A stretch of 64,000 bases of DNA from Verrucomicrobiota bacterium (GCA_023428915.1 JAEYWL010000062.1:21203-85202), one strand, 5' to 3'. Positions 1-9,696 are shown, numbered from the stretch's first letter. Numbers and translations are program-made. The notes: generated by a model from the letters alone, not told the origin.

Positions 1-1260
1 GCCATGCTGCTTCAACAGGCAGGAACGCATAAATAATGACAAGCCGAAAGGGGAGCTATCCCCTGTAATTTCACTGCGATAGAATTCCAGCTGGTGCATC
101 GCATTATCGATAAGCTGCTTTGGGATACCTTCTTCAACGACCTGGCGCAAAGTATTCTTGATCACAGCCTCCAGGGCATTGCCATCTTCCGGTTCACACC
201 CTTTTGCCACAATCACAAAGGGCACTTCGCTAATTTCGGCTTCCAGATAGCTGTAAGTTTGCTTGCATAATCCCGATTTCAGCAGGGCTTTTTTTAAAGG
301 GGAGGCATCGGTGTCCATCAAAGCAATTTCGATCACATTTATAGCCAGCAGTTCAAGCTGCTCTAAAATATGGCAGGTGAGCCAGGCAAACGCGACCATC
401 GTTTTACTGGCAGGATCTTCTTCAGGAGAAATCGGGTAAGTAAGCTCGCGATAGACCGGCGCAATAAACCTTTTTTGCAAAGGGATGGCAGGCAAGGCAG
501 GCACTGCCTCAACATGATCCAATAAATGTTCAGAAATAAAATCCAGGTGCCCCCTAATAGGCAGATTTCCATAGAAGAAAAACAGGCAGCGGCTGGGATG
601 GTAGAATTTTGCATGAAAGGCTTTCAGCTCTTCATAGCTCAGGGCAGGAATGACCCTGGGTTCGCCGCCGGAATTGTGCCCATAAGTCAGATCGGGAAAT
701 AGCTGCTGATTGATCGCCTCATTTAATCTGGAAGTCCCTGAAGCCATCACCCCTTTCATTTCATTGAACACTATTCCCTTATATTCCAGGGGCGAATTGG
801 GATCTGACGGATTAGTGTACTCCAGGCGCCAGCCTTCCTGCATAAAACTGAGCTCATTGAGCAAAGGATGGAACACAGCATCGAGGTAAACCTCGAGCAA
901 GTTATAAAAATCTTTCGGCACTTGCGACGAGGCCGGGTAGCAGGTAAAGTCGGAACCGGTCAAGGCGTTCATGAAGGTATTTAAACTGCGCCGGTTCATG
1001 GCAAAAAAAGGATCTTTGACCGGAAATTTCTTAGAGCCGCACAACACCGTATGTTCTAAAATGTGGGCCACCCCGTTGGAACTTTCCGGCAAAGTCTGCA
1101 GCGACAAACAGAAAAGGTTCTCAGGGTCTTCATTAGCTATGTGCAGGACACGCGCACCTGTCGGCTCATGAATGAGTTCCACCAGAAAGCTTTGCAGTTC
1201 AATGATCGGTAAAGCTTTTATGATTTTAAAATTGCGGTATGTTGATCCAATCTGCTCCAA
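1..1260 (-). CDS. M16C (presequence protease/insulinase family) zinc metallopeptidase, 5' part
   Basis: About 420 N-terminal residues of a pitrilysin-type protease are present; the gene runs off the left edge (family members are near 970 aa). The inverted zinc motif HxxEH is H66-I-L-E69-H70 (bases 1051-1065), followed by the family block ending DPFFAMNRRSLNTFMNA, which is characteristic of the M16C/PreP/Cym1 subgroup that degrades small unfolded peptides. The only start compatible with the frame is TTG at 1258-1260: it is preceded by an AAAGAGGA ribosome site seven bases upstream, and an in-frame TAA lies just before it. The family is known in Chlamydia, where an insulinase-like gene lies next to htrA; here htrA is about 15 kb away. 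The motif is direct sequence evidence; the substrate is unknown. Confidence 0.9.
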   Translation of the reverse strand, partial: MEQIGSTYRNFKIIKALPIIELQSFLVELIHEPTGARVLHIANEDPENLFCLSLQTLPESSNGVAHILEHTVLCGSKKFPVKDPFFAMNRRSLNTFMNALTGSDFTCYPASSQVPKDFYNLLEVYLDAVFHPLLNELSFMQEGWRLEYTNPSDPNSPLEYKGIVFNEMKGVMASGTSRLNEAINQQLFPDLTYGHNSGGEPRVIPALSYEELKAFHAKFYHPSRCLFFFYGNLPIRGHLDFISEHLLDHVEAVPALPAIPLQKRFIAPVYRELTYPISPEEDPASKTMVAFAWLTCHILEQLELLAINVIEIALMDTDASPLKKALLKSGLCKQTYSYLEAEISEVPFVIVAKGCEPEDGNALEAVIKNTLRQVVEEGIPKQLIDNAMHQLEFYRSEITGDSSPFGLSLFMRSCLLKQHG

Positions 1261-1376
1261 ACGAAATCCTCTTTAAATTAATCAGCTATTATAAGATAGC
1301 AGTCCAGGTCTATGCTAGCCGATCCCCTCCATTATTGCAATCCTAACAGACTCTTCCCTCATTCCCATCCCTTGCC

Positions 1377-1500
1377 CGTGCCCGAAATACCGGCGAAGCC
1401 GGTACAGCATGTACCCCCATCCAAGCGAAGGAGCTCTGCGACTGAGCGCAGCTTGGGGTAAGAATTGCACAAGATTTGAGCCGTGAACACGGCGACAGAA
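1377..1500. repeat. 124-bp direct repeat, copy 1 (REP-like, palindrome-rich)
   Basis: Nearly identical to 2141-2265, in the same orientation, with a few substitutions and one base indel. It contains the perfect palindrome ACCGGCGAAGCCGGT (1389-1403), a CCGTG-AA-CACGG palindrome near 1481-1492 and an imperfect GCTCTGCG/CGCAGC pair. It begins directly after the stop codon of the transposase when read on the minus strand, so it could also act as a terminator or mRNA 3' structure. Confidence 0.85.
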
Positions 1501-1965
1501 TTAGCCGTAATGTTCAGCTTCAAATAGATATCGGCGTTCAAAGTTGATGTCATGTAACTCTAGAAATTTAATATACTCTTCCTCAAATGTCCTGGTTTGA
1601 TGATGCTCCTGTTGATTTTGAATGTAATGACGAACTAATTCTATTTGAGAATAGCTGACTGAAAATGCTCCATATCCTTTTTGCCATTCAAATCGACTCT
1701 TTTGACCCAACAACCCATTGCTCCATTTCGATGCATTGGCTTTGATTTCTCTAATTGAATCTGAAATAGCTTTTGTAGGAGATAGGTTTACTAACAAATG
1801 AACATGATCCTCAACCCCACCAATTTCCATAAGATAGCCATTTTGTGCACGAATAATTCCTCCAATATATTCATAGAGTTTTTTTTGCAACGCAGGTTGA
1901 ATTAATGGATGACGATATTTTGTGCTAAATACCACATGATATGTCAGTTTGGTGAATGTGCTCAT
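1501..1965 (-). mobile_element. tnpA: IS200/RAYT-type Y1 (HUH) transposase
   Basis: A 154-residue single-domain transposase, the normal length for IS200/IS605 TnpA and REP-associated tyrosine transposases (RAYTs). The HUH metal-binding motif is H54-V-H56-L-L, and the nucleophilic tyrosine with its helix is Y114-I-Q-N-Q118. The start ATG has an AGGA site upstream. The reading frame is intact. No accessory tnpB is present. The gene is bracketed by two copies of a palindrome-rich 125-bp repeat, and a GTAG tetranucleotide precedes a hairpin just upstream of it, both of which fit a RAYT/REP arrangement better than a plain IS200. Biochemistry (single-strand transposition) is family knowledge; present activity is not shown. 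Confidence 0.9.
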
Positions 1966-2015
1966 AAATCTTTTCCTGTCGCAGCTACGCAGCTTGCAAA
2001 TGTTTTTTTACTATA

Positions 2016-2062
2016 CCACAGGCTCACGCCTGTGGCTACATGCTTCCGCCGCTTATCGCGGC
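2016..2062 (-). repeat. REP-like hairpins with GTAG upstream of the transposase
   Basis: Two perfect inverted repeats lie just upstream of tnpA: CCACAGGC-TCAC-GCCTGTGG at 2016-2035 and GCCGC-TTATC-GCGGC at 2048-2062. On the minus strand the first hairpin is immediately preceded by GTAG (2036-2039), the tetranucleotide that RAYT enzymes recognise next to REP hairpins. Confidence 0.65.
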
Positions 2063-2140
2063 TCTATTAATAACCTTAGAATCTTGAAGCTCATGCAAAT
2101 AAACTCAAAACGCAGTTTTATATCCATATTTTTTCACACT

Positions 2141-2265
2141 CGTGCCCGGAAAACCGGCGAAGCCGGTACAGCATGTAGCCCCATGCAAGCGAAGGAGCTC
2201 TGCGACTGAGCGCAGCTTGGGGTAAGAATTGCACAAAGATTTGAGCCGTGAACACGGCGACAGAA
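2141..2265. repeat. 125-bp direct repeat, copy 2 (REP-like, palindrome-rich)
   Basis: Second copy of the element at 1377-1500, same orientation. This copy also has a perfect GCATG-TAGCCC-CATGC pair that is broken in copy 1. It ends one base from the dipeptidase stop codon, so it lies directly behind a minus-strand gene like copy 1 does. Confidence 0.85.
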
Positions 2266-2266
2266 A

Positions 2267-3292
2267 TCAACGAGGAAGCTGGGCAAAATAATGGCGGTGG
2301 AGGAAGGCCAGCGCATTGCCATTGGCGATTTTACGCAGCTGGGCCTCGGGCAGCTTAAGTTTTTGCTGCATGACGCCTAAAAGAGCGGGATAAACGCTGG
2401 CATCCTTGAGGTCTTCGCTGAAAAATGGCCCATGCCGCTGCGATTCAGGCGGCAAATCAGGCTCGTAGAAAAAATCAGCCCCGAAGCTTAGGTGTTCATG
2501 GGCCCGCATAGTTAAGCCATGGGCCACATGCCTGAGAAAAGAGTCAATGCCTTGAGGGCCTACAAAAGAGCGGATAAAATTGAGGCCGATAAGCCCCCTG
2601 TGTTCAAGCAATTCCCTCACCAAGCAGTCCGGCATATTGCGCGGCACGTCTGCTGCCTGGCGAAAGTTGGAGTGGCTGGCCATGACGGGAATCTGCAGCT
2701 GCCGCCTGTCGATATAAGATAACAGCTCGCCGGCCAGCTCGTCGGAAGCATGGCTTAAATCAACGGCAATCCCTCGTGCATCCAGATAGTCGAGCAGCTT
2801 ACAGCCATCCGGCTTAAGTCCTGTTTTACTATGGACTCCCCCGCCAAAACGGTTTTCCTCATTCCAGGTCAAACCGATATAAAGGGGGCGTTCCTGCTGC
2901 CTTATTGCCAGCTCCAGCCTTTCCATTCCCTGGCTGAACGGCTCATGCTCTAACCAAAACAAGGAGGCGTTTTCTACCGCCCAAAGCAAGCGTATTTTAG
3001 GCTGTTCAAATAAAGACTCTAATTGCCACCTGCTGGTAAGCGCTTCATAGTGCTCAGCATATTTCTGGAGAATTTTTTGATAACAGGCCAGCTGGGCAGC
3101 GCCGCGGCGCACTGATTCCTCTCCTGTGGTTGTGAAATGTGCCATGACTTGCAATTTCACCCCTCCGGCTTGGTGCTGCGGCAAAGCACAACGGGACTGC
3201 AGGTCAAGAGGCGTCCGGTTAGGATCGCGCTGCAAATAGAGCAATAAGTCGCAATGCAGGTCTATAACGGGAATTGATAGCTTAGGGTTCAT
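2267..3292 (-). CDS. Membrane dipeptidase (peptidase family M19, renal dipeptidase-like)
   Basis: A 341-residue zinc dipeptidase-family protein. The N-terminal metal motif D-x-H-x-D is at residues 11-15 (DLHCD). Later family blocks include the ligand region around DLSHASDE, ASHSN and the C-terminal HLSFGADF segment. The family has a TIM-barrel fold and cleaves dipeptides, often with D-residues at the C-terminal side; members are known in Chlamydia. There is no signal peptide, so it is probably cytoplasmic. The start overlaps the end of the upstream glycosyltransferase by 11 bases, so the two are likely cotranscribed. Its 3' end abuts a REP-like repeat. The exact substrate cannot be told from sequence. 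Confidence 0.88.
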   Translation of the reverse strand: MNPKLSIPVIDLHCDLLLYLQRDPNRTPLDLQSRCALPQHQAGGVKLQVMAHFTTTGEESVRRGAAQLACYQKILQKYAEHYEALTSRWQLESLFEQPKIRLLWAVENASLFWLEHEPFSQGMERLELAIRQQERPLYIGLTWNEENRFGGGVHSKTGLKPDGCKLLDYLDARGIAVDLSHASDELAGELLSYIDRRQLQIPVMASHSNFRQAADVPRNMPDCLVRELLEHRGLIGLNFIRSFVGPQGIDSFLRHVAHGLTMRAHEHLSFGADFFYEPDLPPESQRHGPFFSEDLKDASVYPALLGVMQQKLKLPEAQLRKIANGNALAFLHRHYFAQLPR

Positions 3293-4175
3293 AACGGCTT
3301 AATACCTCTTGCTGGCCCTTGGAAGCATCAGCATCGCCTCTGGCAATGCGCAGCTCCCCCCACTTATGGCCGCGATAATAAGCCCAATAATAGACGATGC
3401 GGCGAAATGGAAGCAACCAGATGCCGCGCCATTCTTTATGTTTAATGTAATAGCATAGATCGGAAAAAGTGGAACCGGCTATGCGCCGGCAAATATGCCA
3501 AAAACTGACCGGCTTCCTGTAGATAAAGGCGTCAGCTTCGCCCTCTACAAACTTTCTGCCATACAATTGCTTGAAAGTATAATTATGCGAATGAATAGCC
3601 TGCGCTTCCGGCACGTACACAATGCGCCGCCCCGTTTGCCTGGCCCAATGCCCCCATTCGGTATCTTCTGAAGCCCAGGCAAGTTCATAAAAAGGGCGCT
3701 GCCGCCAAACAGAGAGGCGCATGGCAGCCAATGGCAGCGACCATTCCATCCAAGCGGGAGCCTCTCCGGCAGGAAATGAAGCCGCATAGTCTTTGCGCAC
3801 CCAGGGCTCGGCGTCTGCCCGGGGCAGCTGCCGCGCGTAGGCAGCTGCTACATCAGGATCTTCAAAGGGCTTCAAGAGGTTTTCTAAAGCTTCAGGATGG
3901 TTCAAAACCGTGTCGGAGTTCAAAAAAATTACAACCCCGCTTTCTACACCGCGCAGGGCCTCATTCAATACTTTACCCGGAAAATAAGCCTGAGCGGGAA
4001 TCGTTATAATGACAGCCCCAAAACCGGCGGCAATCTCCCGCGTCCTGTCAGTCGAACTAGAATCGATCAGCAGGAGCCGGTAATCGCGCAAGGTTTGCTG
4101 CTGCAGCGCTTCCAACGCCTGTCTTATCGTCGCCTCACTATTTTTACTGCGCATGAGGATCGTGATCATCTGCAT
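3282..4175 (-). CDS. Family 2 glycosyltransferase (GT-A fold)
   Basis: A 297-residue glycosyltransferase. The N-terminus (ITILMRSKNSEATIRQAL) and the strand ending LLLIDSSSTDRT form the usual nucleotide-sugar binding start of GT2 enzymes. The metal/sugar site is LNSDT (DxD-like), and the later SEDTEWG block supplies the catalytic-base region of rhamnosyltransferase-like GT2s. The C-terminal 80 residues are basic and aromatic, without a clear transmembrane helix. It starts five bases after the stop of the 990-aa gene upstream and overlaps the dipeptidase, so it sits in a minus-strand operon. Donor and acceptor are unknown; cell-surface glycan work is the general expectation. Confidence 0.85.
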   Translation of the reverse strand: MQMITILMRSKNSEATIRQALEALQQQTLRDYRLLLIDSSSTDRTREIAAGFGAVIITIPAQAYFPGKVLNEALRGVESGVVIFLNSDTVLNHPEALENLLKPFEDPDVAAAYARQLPRADAEPWVRKDYAASFPAGEAPAWMEWSLPLAAMRLSVWRQRPFYELAWASEDTEWGHWARQTGRRIVYVPEAQAIHSHNYTFKQLYGRKFVEGEADAFIYRKPVSFWHICRRIAGSTFSDLCYYIKHKEWRGIWLLPFRRIVYYWAYYRGHKWGELRIARGDADASKGQQEVLSRYEP

Positions 4176-4180
4176 AAATT

Positions 4181-7153
4181 CTAGGCGGCTTGTTGTCTTG
4201 GTTCAAGATCTTCTAACTTTGCTCCTGGCACACTTATATCTGGGTGATTTAAAGCAAATATCGCACGATTGTAATTATCAATAGATTGCTCAACAAATTT
4301 TTTTGCTGCTTGCTCTAATTTATTAAACTCTTCATCCGAAAACACTTTTAGGGTATTTTTTAACGTTTCCACAGAGACTGTTGCTCCACTCGCTTTTAAT
4401 TGACTCGTCATATAGTCTTCAACAAAAGCTATAGCAACGTGCGTCTTTCCAACTGAGGGTTCAGAAATAAAACTTAAATCAAGATCAATGTCAAAATTGA
4501 TTTTTTTGTTATTTTTCGATAATTCCACATGCCTTTTTCCATTTACAAAAGGACGTAAACGCTCTGTTTGATTCCCGTTTGAGGTTTCAATCCATTCGCT
4601 TTTATAACTGAATCCCCCCGAAGCAGCTTTCATAAAACCATGCTCATCTATCAATTCAGGGTTAAGTACATTATTGAAATGCCTGTCTATTGGCCCTTCA
4701 GAAGTTAAAGTTACACCAGTTTGCTCCTTAGTCAGAGTCAATAACTTTCCAAATTCAGCCTTAAGCTCCTGAGGAGGAGTATTGTTTAAAAGTGCTGTCT
4801 GCATAGAGTCTGTAATGGCTTGAAAGTTTTCCTGATAACTTAACAGTATAGCGTTTACAGAAAAATCCTTGCTTGCTCTCATGGCATCAGAATCATCCGG
4901 GTTAAAATTTGCAAAATACGTGGCAACCCTTTGGGCTCGTTCCTCTAAAGATGCAGGTGGACGCATGTCTACAAATGTGCCGGAGGCATACATGTTTACT
5001 ATTTGCTGCTCTGTATTAGCCAATTCATTTAAAAAATCATCAAGCACTATGGCAAATACACTATCCATTTCCACACATCTAATTAATTTCTGAAGCTCTT
5101 CAGGGGAATTAAAGGCTGGCGCCAAGAATGGAGAGCCCAATTTGCCCACTATCAGGTCCTTTGATTGTAAATCAGCCTCTTGTTTTAAAGCAGTAAAAGC
5201 CTTTTCAATAAAGGCATCAACAGCTTTTCCAGATTCACTATTTTGCAACCCTGAATTATTAAGATTAACTGCCATGTCAACTAAGGCTATTGCTACTTGC
5301 TGCATATCTTCTTTAGAGACTGCCTCTTGATACTTAGCAAAGTTTTCTGCGATGTTAGGCGAAGACCTAAAAATTTCGTTAAAACTTTCTTTTTTTATCG
5401 CTTCTTTTATTTCGGGTGTCGCAAATTTAGATACAAGTTGACCAAATTTTTCAACAGCCGCCGTGCCATCACTAATTACTTTTTCGTCGGCTTTAGTTTT
5501 TTCTTCCATTTTTGTTTTAACCGCTCGGTGGTAATCTTCTAAGATTTTTTTTGAATCTGGGTCAAGCAATGAAAGCATGCTTTCTAACTTGGTATTTACA
5601 TTTTTTATTACATTGGCATTTGGATTTTTTAAATACGTTATAGACGTCATGTACTCATTAAAGGCCCGCTGTGCTTTAGGGTCCCTCATTAGTTTTTTTC
5701 CTATTTGAGCAATATCAAGGCGAGCATCTGAAGCTTGCAGCATTAAAAGCCCTTCACGCATTTTTTTATAACCTCTACTCTCAGAAAAAGCTACAAGAGG
5801 CCCCTCTGCACCAAATAGGTTAAAATCGCCTTCTTTTTTAATAATAGCAACATAACCCTCCGAAACATTAATAGCGTCTTTCATAGAAAGACCCTCTCCT
5901 CCTTTCACCATTTGTTTAAATAAAGGGAGTAAATCGGGGTTTGCTAAGAAAAACTGCACAAGTTTATGCACCTGCTCTTGTGAAAACAAATTATCTGTAT
6001 TGACTTCTTGAATGACACTGATCACATTCAAAACAAGTTTTACATCGTAATTTTTTTCTTTTAAGTTATTTTCTTCATTAAAGCTGGTCAAAATCCCAAT
6101 GTTATTTTCAAACTTATTCCTGATATCTAAGTCATTTAAATCCAATCCTAAACCTTTTGCTAAACGGTTTTCCGATTCTCTTTGATCGACAAGATCTAAC
6201 ACTAAATTTTTTAATCCATTGTCATCAAAATGATGCACCTTCTGAATATCTATAAATGAGCTTTTTGTTTTTTGAATAAATGTTTCAATCATAGTATTTT
6301 CTCTCGGAACTTCATGCGCCCGAACTAAGGAGACTAAGGGCTGCCTTTTTTGATCGATAACATTTAAACCATTCTTTGGGTTTAGATGAGCAAGAGGGGC
6401 ATTTGCCCCGGTAAAAAGCTCTGGTAAAGTTCCTTTGAGATGTTCATAATATTTATTGAAGTTATGGCTATCTTGACTGGTAATGCCTTTTTTTCCATAT
6501 TTAAGCAGCCCTGTTAAGCTATCTTTAACAGCTTTGTCCTGTAATTTCTGATAATTTCCTGGTATATTAAAAAAATTATTTAAACCCTTCACCTGTGAAT
6601 CGTTAAGGGATTTACCATAGTCAATAGCGCGAAGCTCTTTTGAGACAAATGACCTTCGAATAAAACGGCCAATAGGGCCTAGGCTATCCCAATTATATGC
6701 CTTTTTTGCTGGTTTCTGATTTGTAAGGACGACTCTATCGCTCTCAGCCACAGGTTTTGTTTCCATAGTTTTTAGCGGCTGGACGGTCTTAAGAATTAAA
6801 GGACCAAGGGTAGCAAAACTTTGCAAATAATCGACGATTTGAGAAATAGAGGAATCTGTTTCTCCGCTATCTGCTTGAAAGGCAAGTGTTTTTATCGCTT
6901 CTCCCACCTGCACGTGAACTACTCCTTCTTTTAAGGAAACTTTTGCCTCTGGGTTTTCCTTGCTCAGATTTTCACTTAAAAACTCCTGCACTCCTTCCTT
7001 AGCCAGGAATTTTTGCACAGTATTATCTCCACCAGCACCACCCAAAAAAGTATAGTCTATGCCGTTGTGCTCTACTCTTTGCTGAATCCTTTTTGGTTGT
7101 GCAGGTTGATTAGGCAATGCTTTTGGACTAATGTTTATTGGGGATGCTTCCAT
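4181..7153 (-). CDS. Large protein of unknown function (effector candidate), 990 aa
   Basis: I do not recognise this protein. The chosen start is the ATG at 7153 because AGGAG lies five bases upstream; a GTG seven codons earlier is possible but lacks a good site. The N-terminus has no Sec signal and is rich in S/P/Q, as in many type III secreted proteins. The body is mostly predicted helical, charged and low in cysteine and tryptophan, with no membrane segments visible. The C-terminus has a possible globular part with the block GFSYKSEWIET. It is the fourth-to-last gene in a run of unrecognised large proteins on the same strand and is AT-richer to the eye than the nearby enzymes. Secretion as an effector is inference from context and composition. 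Confidence 0.75.
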   Translation of the reverse strand: MEASPINISPKALPNQPAQPKRIQQRVEHNGIDYTFLGGAGGDNTVQKFLAKEGVQEFLSENLSKENPEAKVSLKEGVVHVQVGEAIKTLAFQADSGETDSSISQIVDYLQSFATLGPLILKTVQPLKTMETKPVAESDRVVLTNQKPAKKAYNWDSLGPIGRFIRRSFVSKELRAIDYGKSLNDSQVKGLNNFFNIPGNYQKLQDKAVKDSLTGLLKYGKKGITSQDSHNFNKYYEHLKGTLPELFTGANAPLAHLNPKNGLNVIDQKRQPLVSLVRAHEVPRENTMIETFIQKTKSSFIDIQKVHHFDDNGLKNLVLDLVDQRESENRLAKGLGLDLNDLDIRNKFENNIGILTSFNEENNLKEKNYDVKLVLNVISVIQEVNTDNLFSQEQVHKLVQFFLANPDLLPLFKQMVKGGEGLSMKDAINVSEGYVAIIKKEGDFNLFGAEGPLVAFSESRGYKKMREGLLMLQASDARLDIAQIGKKLMRDPKAQRAFNEYMTSITYLKNPNANVIKNVNTKLESMLSLLDPDSKKILEDYHRAVKTKMEEKTKADEKVISDGTAAVEKFGQLVSKFATPEIKEAIKKESFNEIFRSSPNIAENFAKYQEAVSKEDMQQVAIALVDMAVNLNNSGLQNSESGKAVDAFIEKAFTALKQEADLQSKDLIVGKLGSPFLAPAFNSPEELQKLIRCVEMDSVFAIVLDDFLNELANTEQQIVNMYASGTFVDMRPPASLEERAQRVATYFANFNPDDSDAMRASKDFSVNAILLSYQENFQAITDSMQTALLNNTPPQELKAEFGKLLTLTKEQTGVTLTSEGPIDRHFNNVLNPELIDEHGFMKAASGGFSYKSEWIETSNGNQTERLRPFVNGKRHVELSKNNKKINFDIDLDLSFISEPSVGKTHVAIAFVEDYMTSQLKASGATVSVETLKNTLKVFSDEEFNKLEQAAKKFVEQSIDNYNRAIFALNHPDISVPGAKLEDLEPRQQAA

Positions 7154-7254
7154 AATTTCTCCTATTGACTTCACCAGGAAGTCTCTTGGAAAGACTCAAA
7201 AAGGACTTCAAAAATATTGCTTGATTTTTCGATTAACTTGTCCTTTTAGTAATT

Positions 7255-8379
7255 CTACTCTCCTAACACTGTCAGTCCTTGAGGGACTGGGATGCGAGTT
7301 TCTCTTTGCCATTCCTCTATAGCCTTTTGTAATTCTTCTTTCGCTGCTGATTGAGGGGTTTTAGAGGCTGAAGTAATAGCTGTAATTAGTCGTTGCAAAG
7401 CAAGGCTATTTAACTCTGCATTAGGATGCGTTGCAAGATGCTTGCCAATGGCAATACAATCCTCATTGGAAAAAACTCCTCCTTTATCCTCATTGCGTAT
7501 TTCCTGGGTAATTACATTGACAAACATATCGGCAAACACAGAGTTGGCATCCCGCTCATTAAAAGTAGCATTGGAGAATGCTTTTTTATCCTCTCGCTGC
7601 ATGGGTGAAAGGAACTGGCTAAAGGCTGCTTTAAAAGCTGGAATATGTTCTTTTTTTCCTGAAAGGATAGCGGGGTAAAGATCTAGCATCGTTTCTATAT
7701 GTTTTTTTATCTGCTGTCTTCCCAAAAGTTCTTTGCATTCAGGCTTATTGAGCAATACCGCTGCACGTAAAATGACCTGATCTTTTTGCTTCCAGCTTGT
7801 GCCTAGCCACTTAATGCGTAAGGAAACTTCAGTGAAGAGGATTTTAAGGGTGTCGATAAATGAAAGGGATTTAGCAGGCAGACGATATTGATGCTCTTGC
7901 AAACTGCCCTCATTACGAGTGGAACGGACATTTTCAAATAAGGAAGGAGGGATGGCGACTGAACTTGGCCTGGAAAAATTCGGGGCGCGTGCAGGTTTGG
8001 CATCCGAGACGGCAAGACCCGGGAAGAGATACTCATTATCTGGGCCCACTACGCGCGCTGTAATTGCTTTTATCTCTTTAGGTTGTTTTTCAGGCGGGTT
8101 CAAAGTGGGATTAGGCTTTAACTGATACACCGCATCTTTTTTTGGACGTCCCAGCAAGCTCAGTTGATTTTGTATAAACCCTTTAACTTTTTCGATGTCT
8201 GTGTTAGCTGGAGCATATAGGGTAATTTGAAAAACAACGCCATCTGCTCTTCGCATATTAAAGATACGAGAAGGGCCGCTATCGCATGCTTGCTCAGGTA
8301 TATCGGTGTTTACAAATTCTGAAAACTCCCCTTTCCCGACGATTTCAGAAAAATCCCCGCTACTAGGCAATGAATTCAT
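7255..8379 (-). CDS. Protein of unknown function (effector candidate), 374 aa
   Basis: Not recognised. The start ATG is preceded by a clear AGGAGAG site. The first 130 residues contain a small predicted alpha/beta unit (RADGVVFQITLYAPANTD) followed by a proline- and lysine-rich linker (NPTLNPPEKQPK), and the C-terminal 200 residues look all-helical. There is no signal peptide or membrane helix. It lies 101 bases upstream of the 990-aa gene and 15 bases downstream of the 430-aa gene, which supports cotranscription. The S/G/P-rich non-Sec N-terminus is compatible with a type III substrate, but this is inference. Confidence 0.75.
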   Translation of the reverse strand: MNSLPSSGDFSEIVGKGEFSEFVNTDIPEQACDSGPSRIFNMRRADGVVFQITLYAPANTDIEKVKGFIQNQLSLLGRPKKDAVYQLKPNPTLNPPEKQPKEIKAITARVVGPDNEYLFPGLAVSDAKPARAPNFSRPSSVAIPPSLFENVRSTRNEGSLQEHQYRLPAKSLSFIDTLKILFTEVSLRIKWLGTSWKQKDQVILRAAVLLNKPECKELLGRQQIKKHIETMLDLYPAILSGKKEHIPAFKAAFSQFLSPMQREDKKAFSNATFNERDANSVFADMFVNVITQEIRNEDKGGVFSNEDCIAIGKHLATHPNAELNSLALQRLITAITSASKTPQSAAKEELQKAIEEWQRETRIPVPQGLTVLGE

Positions 8380-8394
8380 AAAATCTCTCCTAGT

Positions 8395-9687
8395 TTAAGA
8401 GGCTAAGTAATTTATTAAACCTCTAGCAAAAATTGTTATTGAAGCATTATCATCAAACTTATATTCTTTTAGGCAATTCTCTACTTCGATTCTAATTTTT
8501 TCTAATTCCTTTTTAAAATCTCCTTCATCTGTAAGATTTAAATTTACTGCCATTACTAATTGCTTACTAACCTCTGAATAATCAAGTAATTCTTTTTTCA
8601 AATCTTCTATAATTAAAGGAGCTTGAAAAGACCAGTCTATGTTTTTCCAAGTAGACTGATCTGAAATCCCCTGCTGCATAATATCCTCTAGGACATTAAG
8701 AGCTAAGAAGCCGTTAAGCTGATTAATATTGGCTTGCTCCTTGATTGAATTGTTGACTGATGTTTTATTTAACTTGCCAACTTCGCTAAAAGCATTCTGG
8801 CAAACTTCTTCAAGGTGATCCGGAATCTTGAATTGCTCTTTTAATTCTGATAAAATTTGTTTATATCCAGATTTATGTTCTTTTATATCGCTTACTAGTT
8901 GCTTAATAAGTTCTAAGCCTTTAGGGATTTGACAAATATTATTAATGACTACTAAATCTTTGAGCGTTTTCTCTTCCCTTTCTTCTTTAGTTTTTGCTGA
9001 AGGAGGAGAAATGGAGTAAAAACCTTTTATATTAGATAATAATGCCTGCTTTCTTGCTGCATTGTCGTAAGGATCATTTGGATCATCCGGCTCTATATAC
9101 AGGGGGGAGTCAATTTCATTTAGGATAAAAGAATTTTTTCCAAATACTTCTTGGAGCTCCTTGGCTTCTGGAGAATTCAAGGGTATAGGAGCTTCATTAG
9201 TTCCTCTAGCAGCTTTTTTGATAAGCAAAGAGTTATCGAGCAATTTTGTGGCATTCTGTGATGACCGGCTAAAAAAAACAGCCAAGATATCCTTGCCTTT
9301 ATTCGTAATAGTAATTTTTAGATGATCTATAAAATTTAAAACTGCTTTTTTTATTGAACGGCTAAATTCCAAGTGTTCTGTGTCTTTGCTAGTTAACCTT
9401 CTTAAGGTCTCCTCTGCTGACTCGTGATTTATTATCGATTTATCCTGTTTTCCCCAAACACGTTTAGATTGATTTACTATATTATTAGGTATGCTGGAAT
9501 TCACGCGCGCCCCTTCTAAAGGAAGAGGGGGATTTTCTTGCGGCTTGGTTAAAATATCTAATGCTTGCTGGTTATTTTGCTGGAAATCGGGAGCCATGAC
9601 TTTGTTTTCTATCCCATTTGGTGATTGCAAGTCTGATTGCTGCCCCAAATAGGGATTATTGTCATTTTTACCTATTGCAAATCCCAT
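8395..9687 (-). CDS. Protein of unknown function (effector candidate), 430 aa
   Basis: Not recognised. A purine-rich AGGGGGGAT site precedes the ATG. The N-terminal 100 residues are rich in N, Q, P and S and appear disordered; residues about 110-430 are predicted helical with many lysines and glutamates. A possible amphipathic stretch lies around KAVLNFIDHLKITITNKG. No Sec signal or membrane span is apparent. It starts nine bases after the stop of the 668-aa gene and is followed closely by the 374-aa gene, so it is part of the same transcription unit. The gene is strongly AT-rich. Role unknown. Confidence 0.75.
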   Translation of the reverse strand: MGFAIGKNDNNPYLGQQSDLQSPNGIENKVMAPDFQQNNQQALDILTKPQENPPLPLEGARVNSSIPNNIVNQSKRVWGKQDKSIINHESAEETLRRLTSKDTEHLEFSRSIKKAVLNFIDHLKITITNKGKDILAVFFSRSSQNATKLLDNSLLIKKAARGTNEAPIPLNSPEAKELQEVFGKNSFILNEIDSPLYIEPDDPNDPYDNAARKQALLSNIKGFYSISPPSAKTKEEREEKTLKDLVVINNICQIPKGLELIKQLVSDIKEHKSGYKQILSELKEQFKIPDHLEEVCQNAFSEVGKLNKTSVNNSIKEQANINQLNGFLALNVLEDIMQQGISDQSTWKNIDWSFQAPLIIEDLKKELLDYSEVSKQLVMAVNLNLTDEGDFKKELEKIRIEVENCLKEYKFDDNASITIFARGLINYLAS

Positions 9688-9696
9688 GATCCCCCC

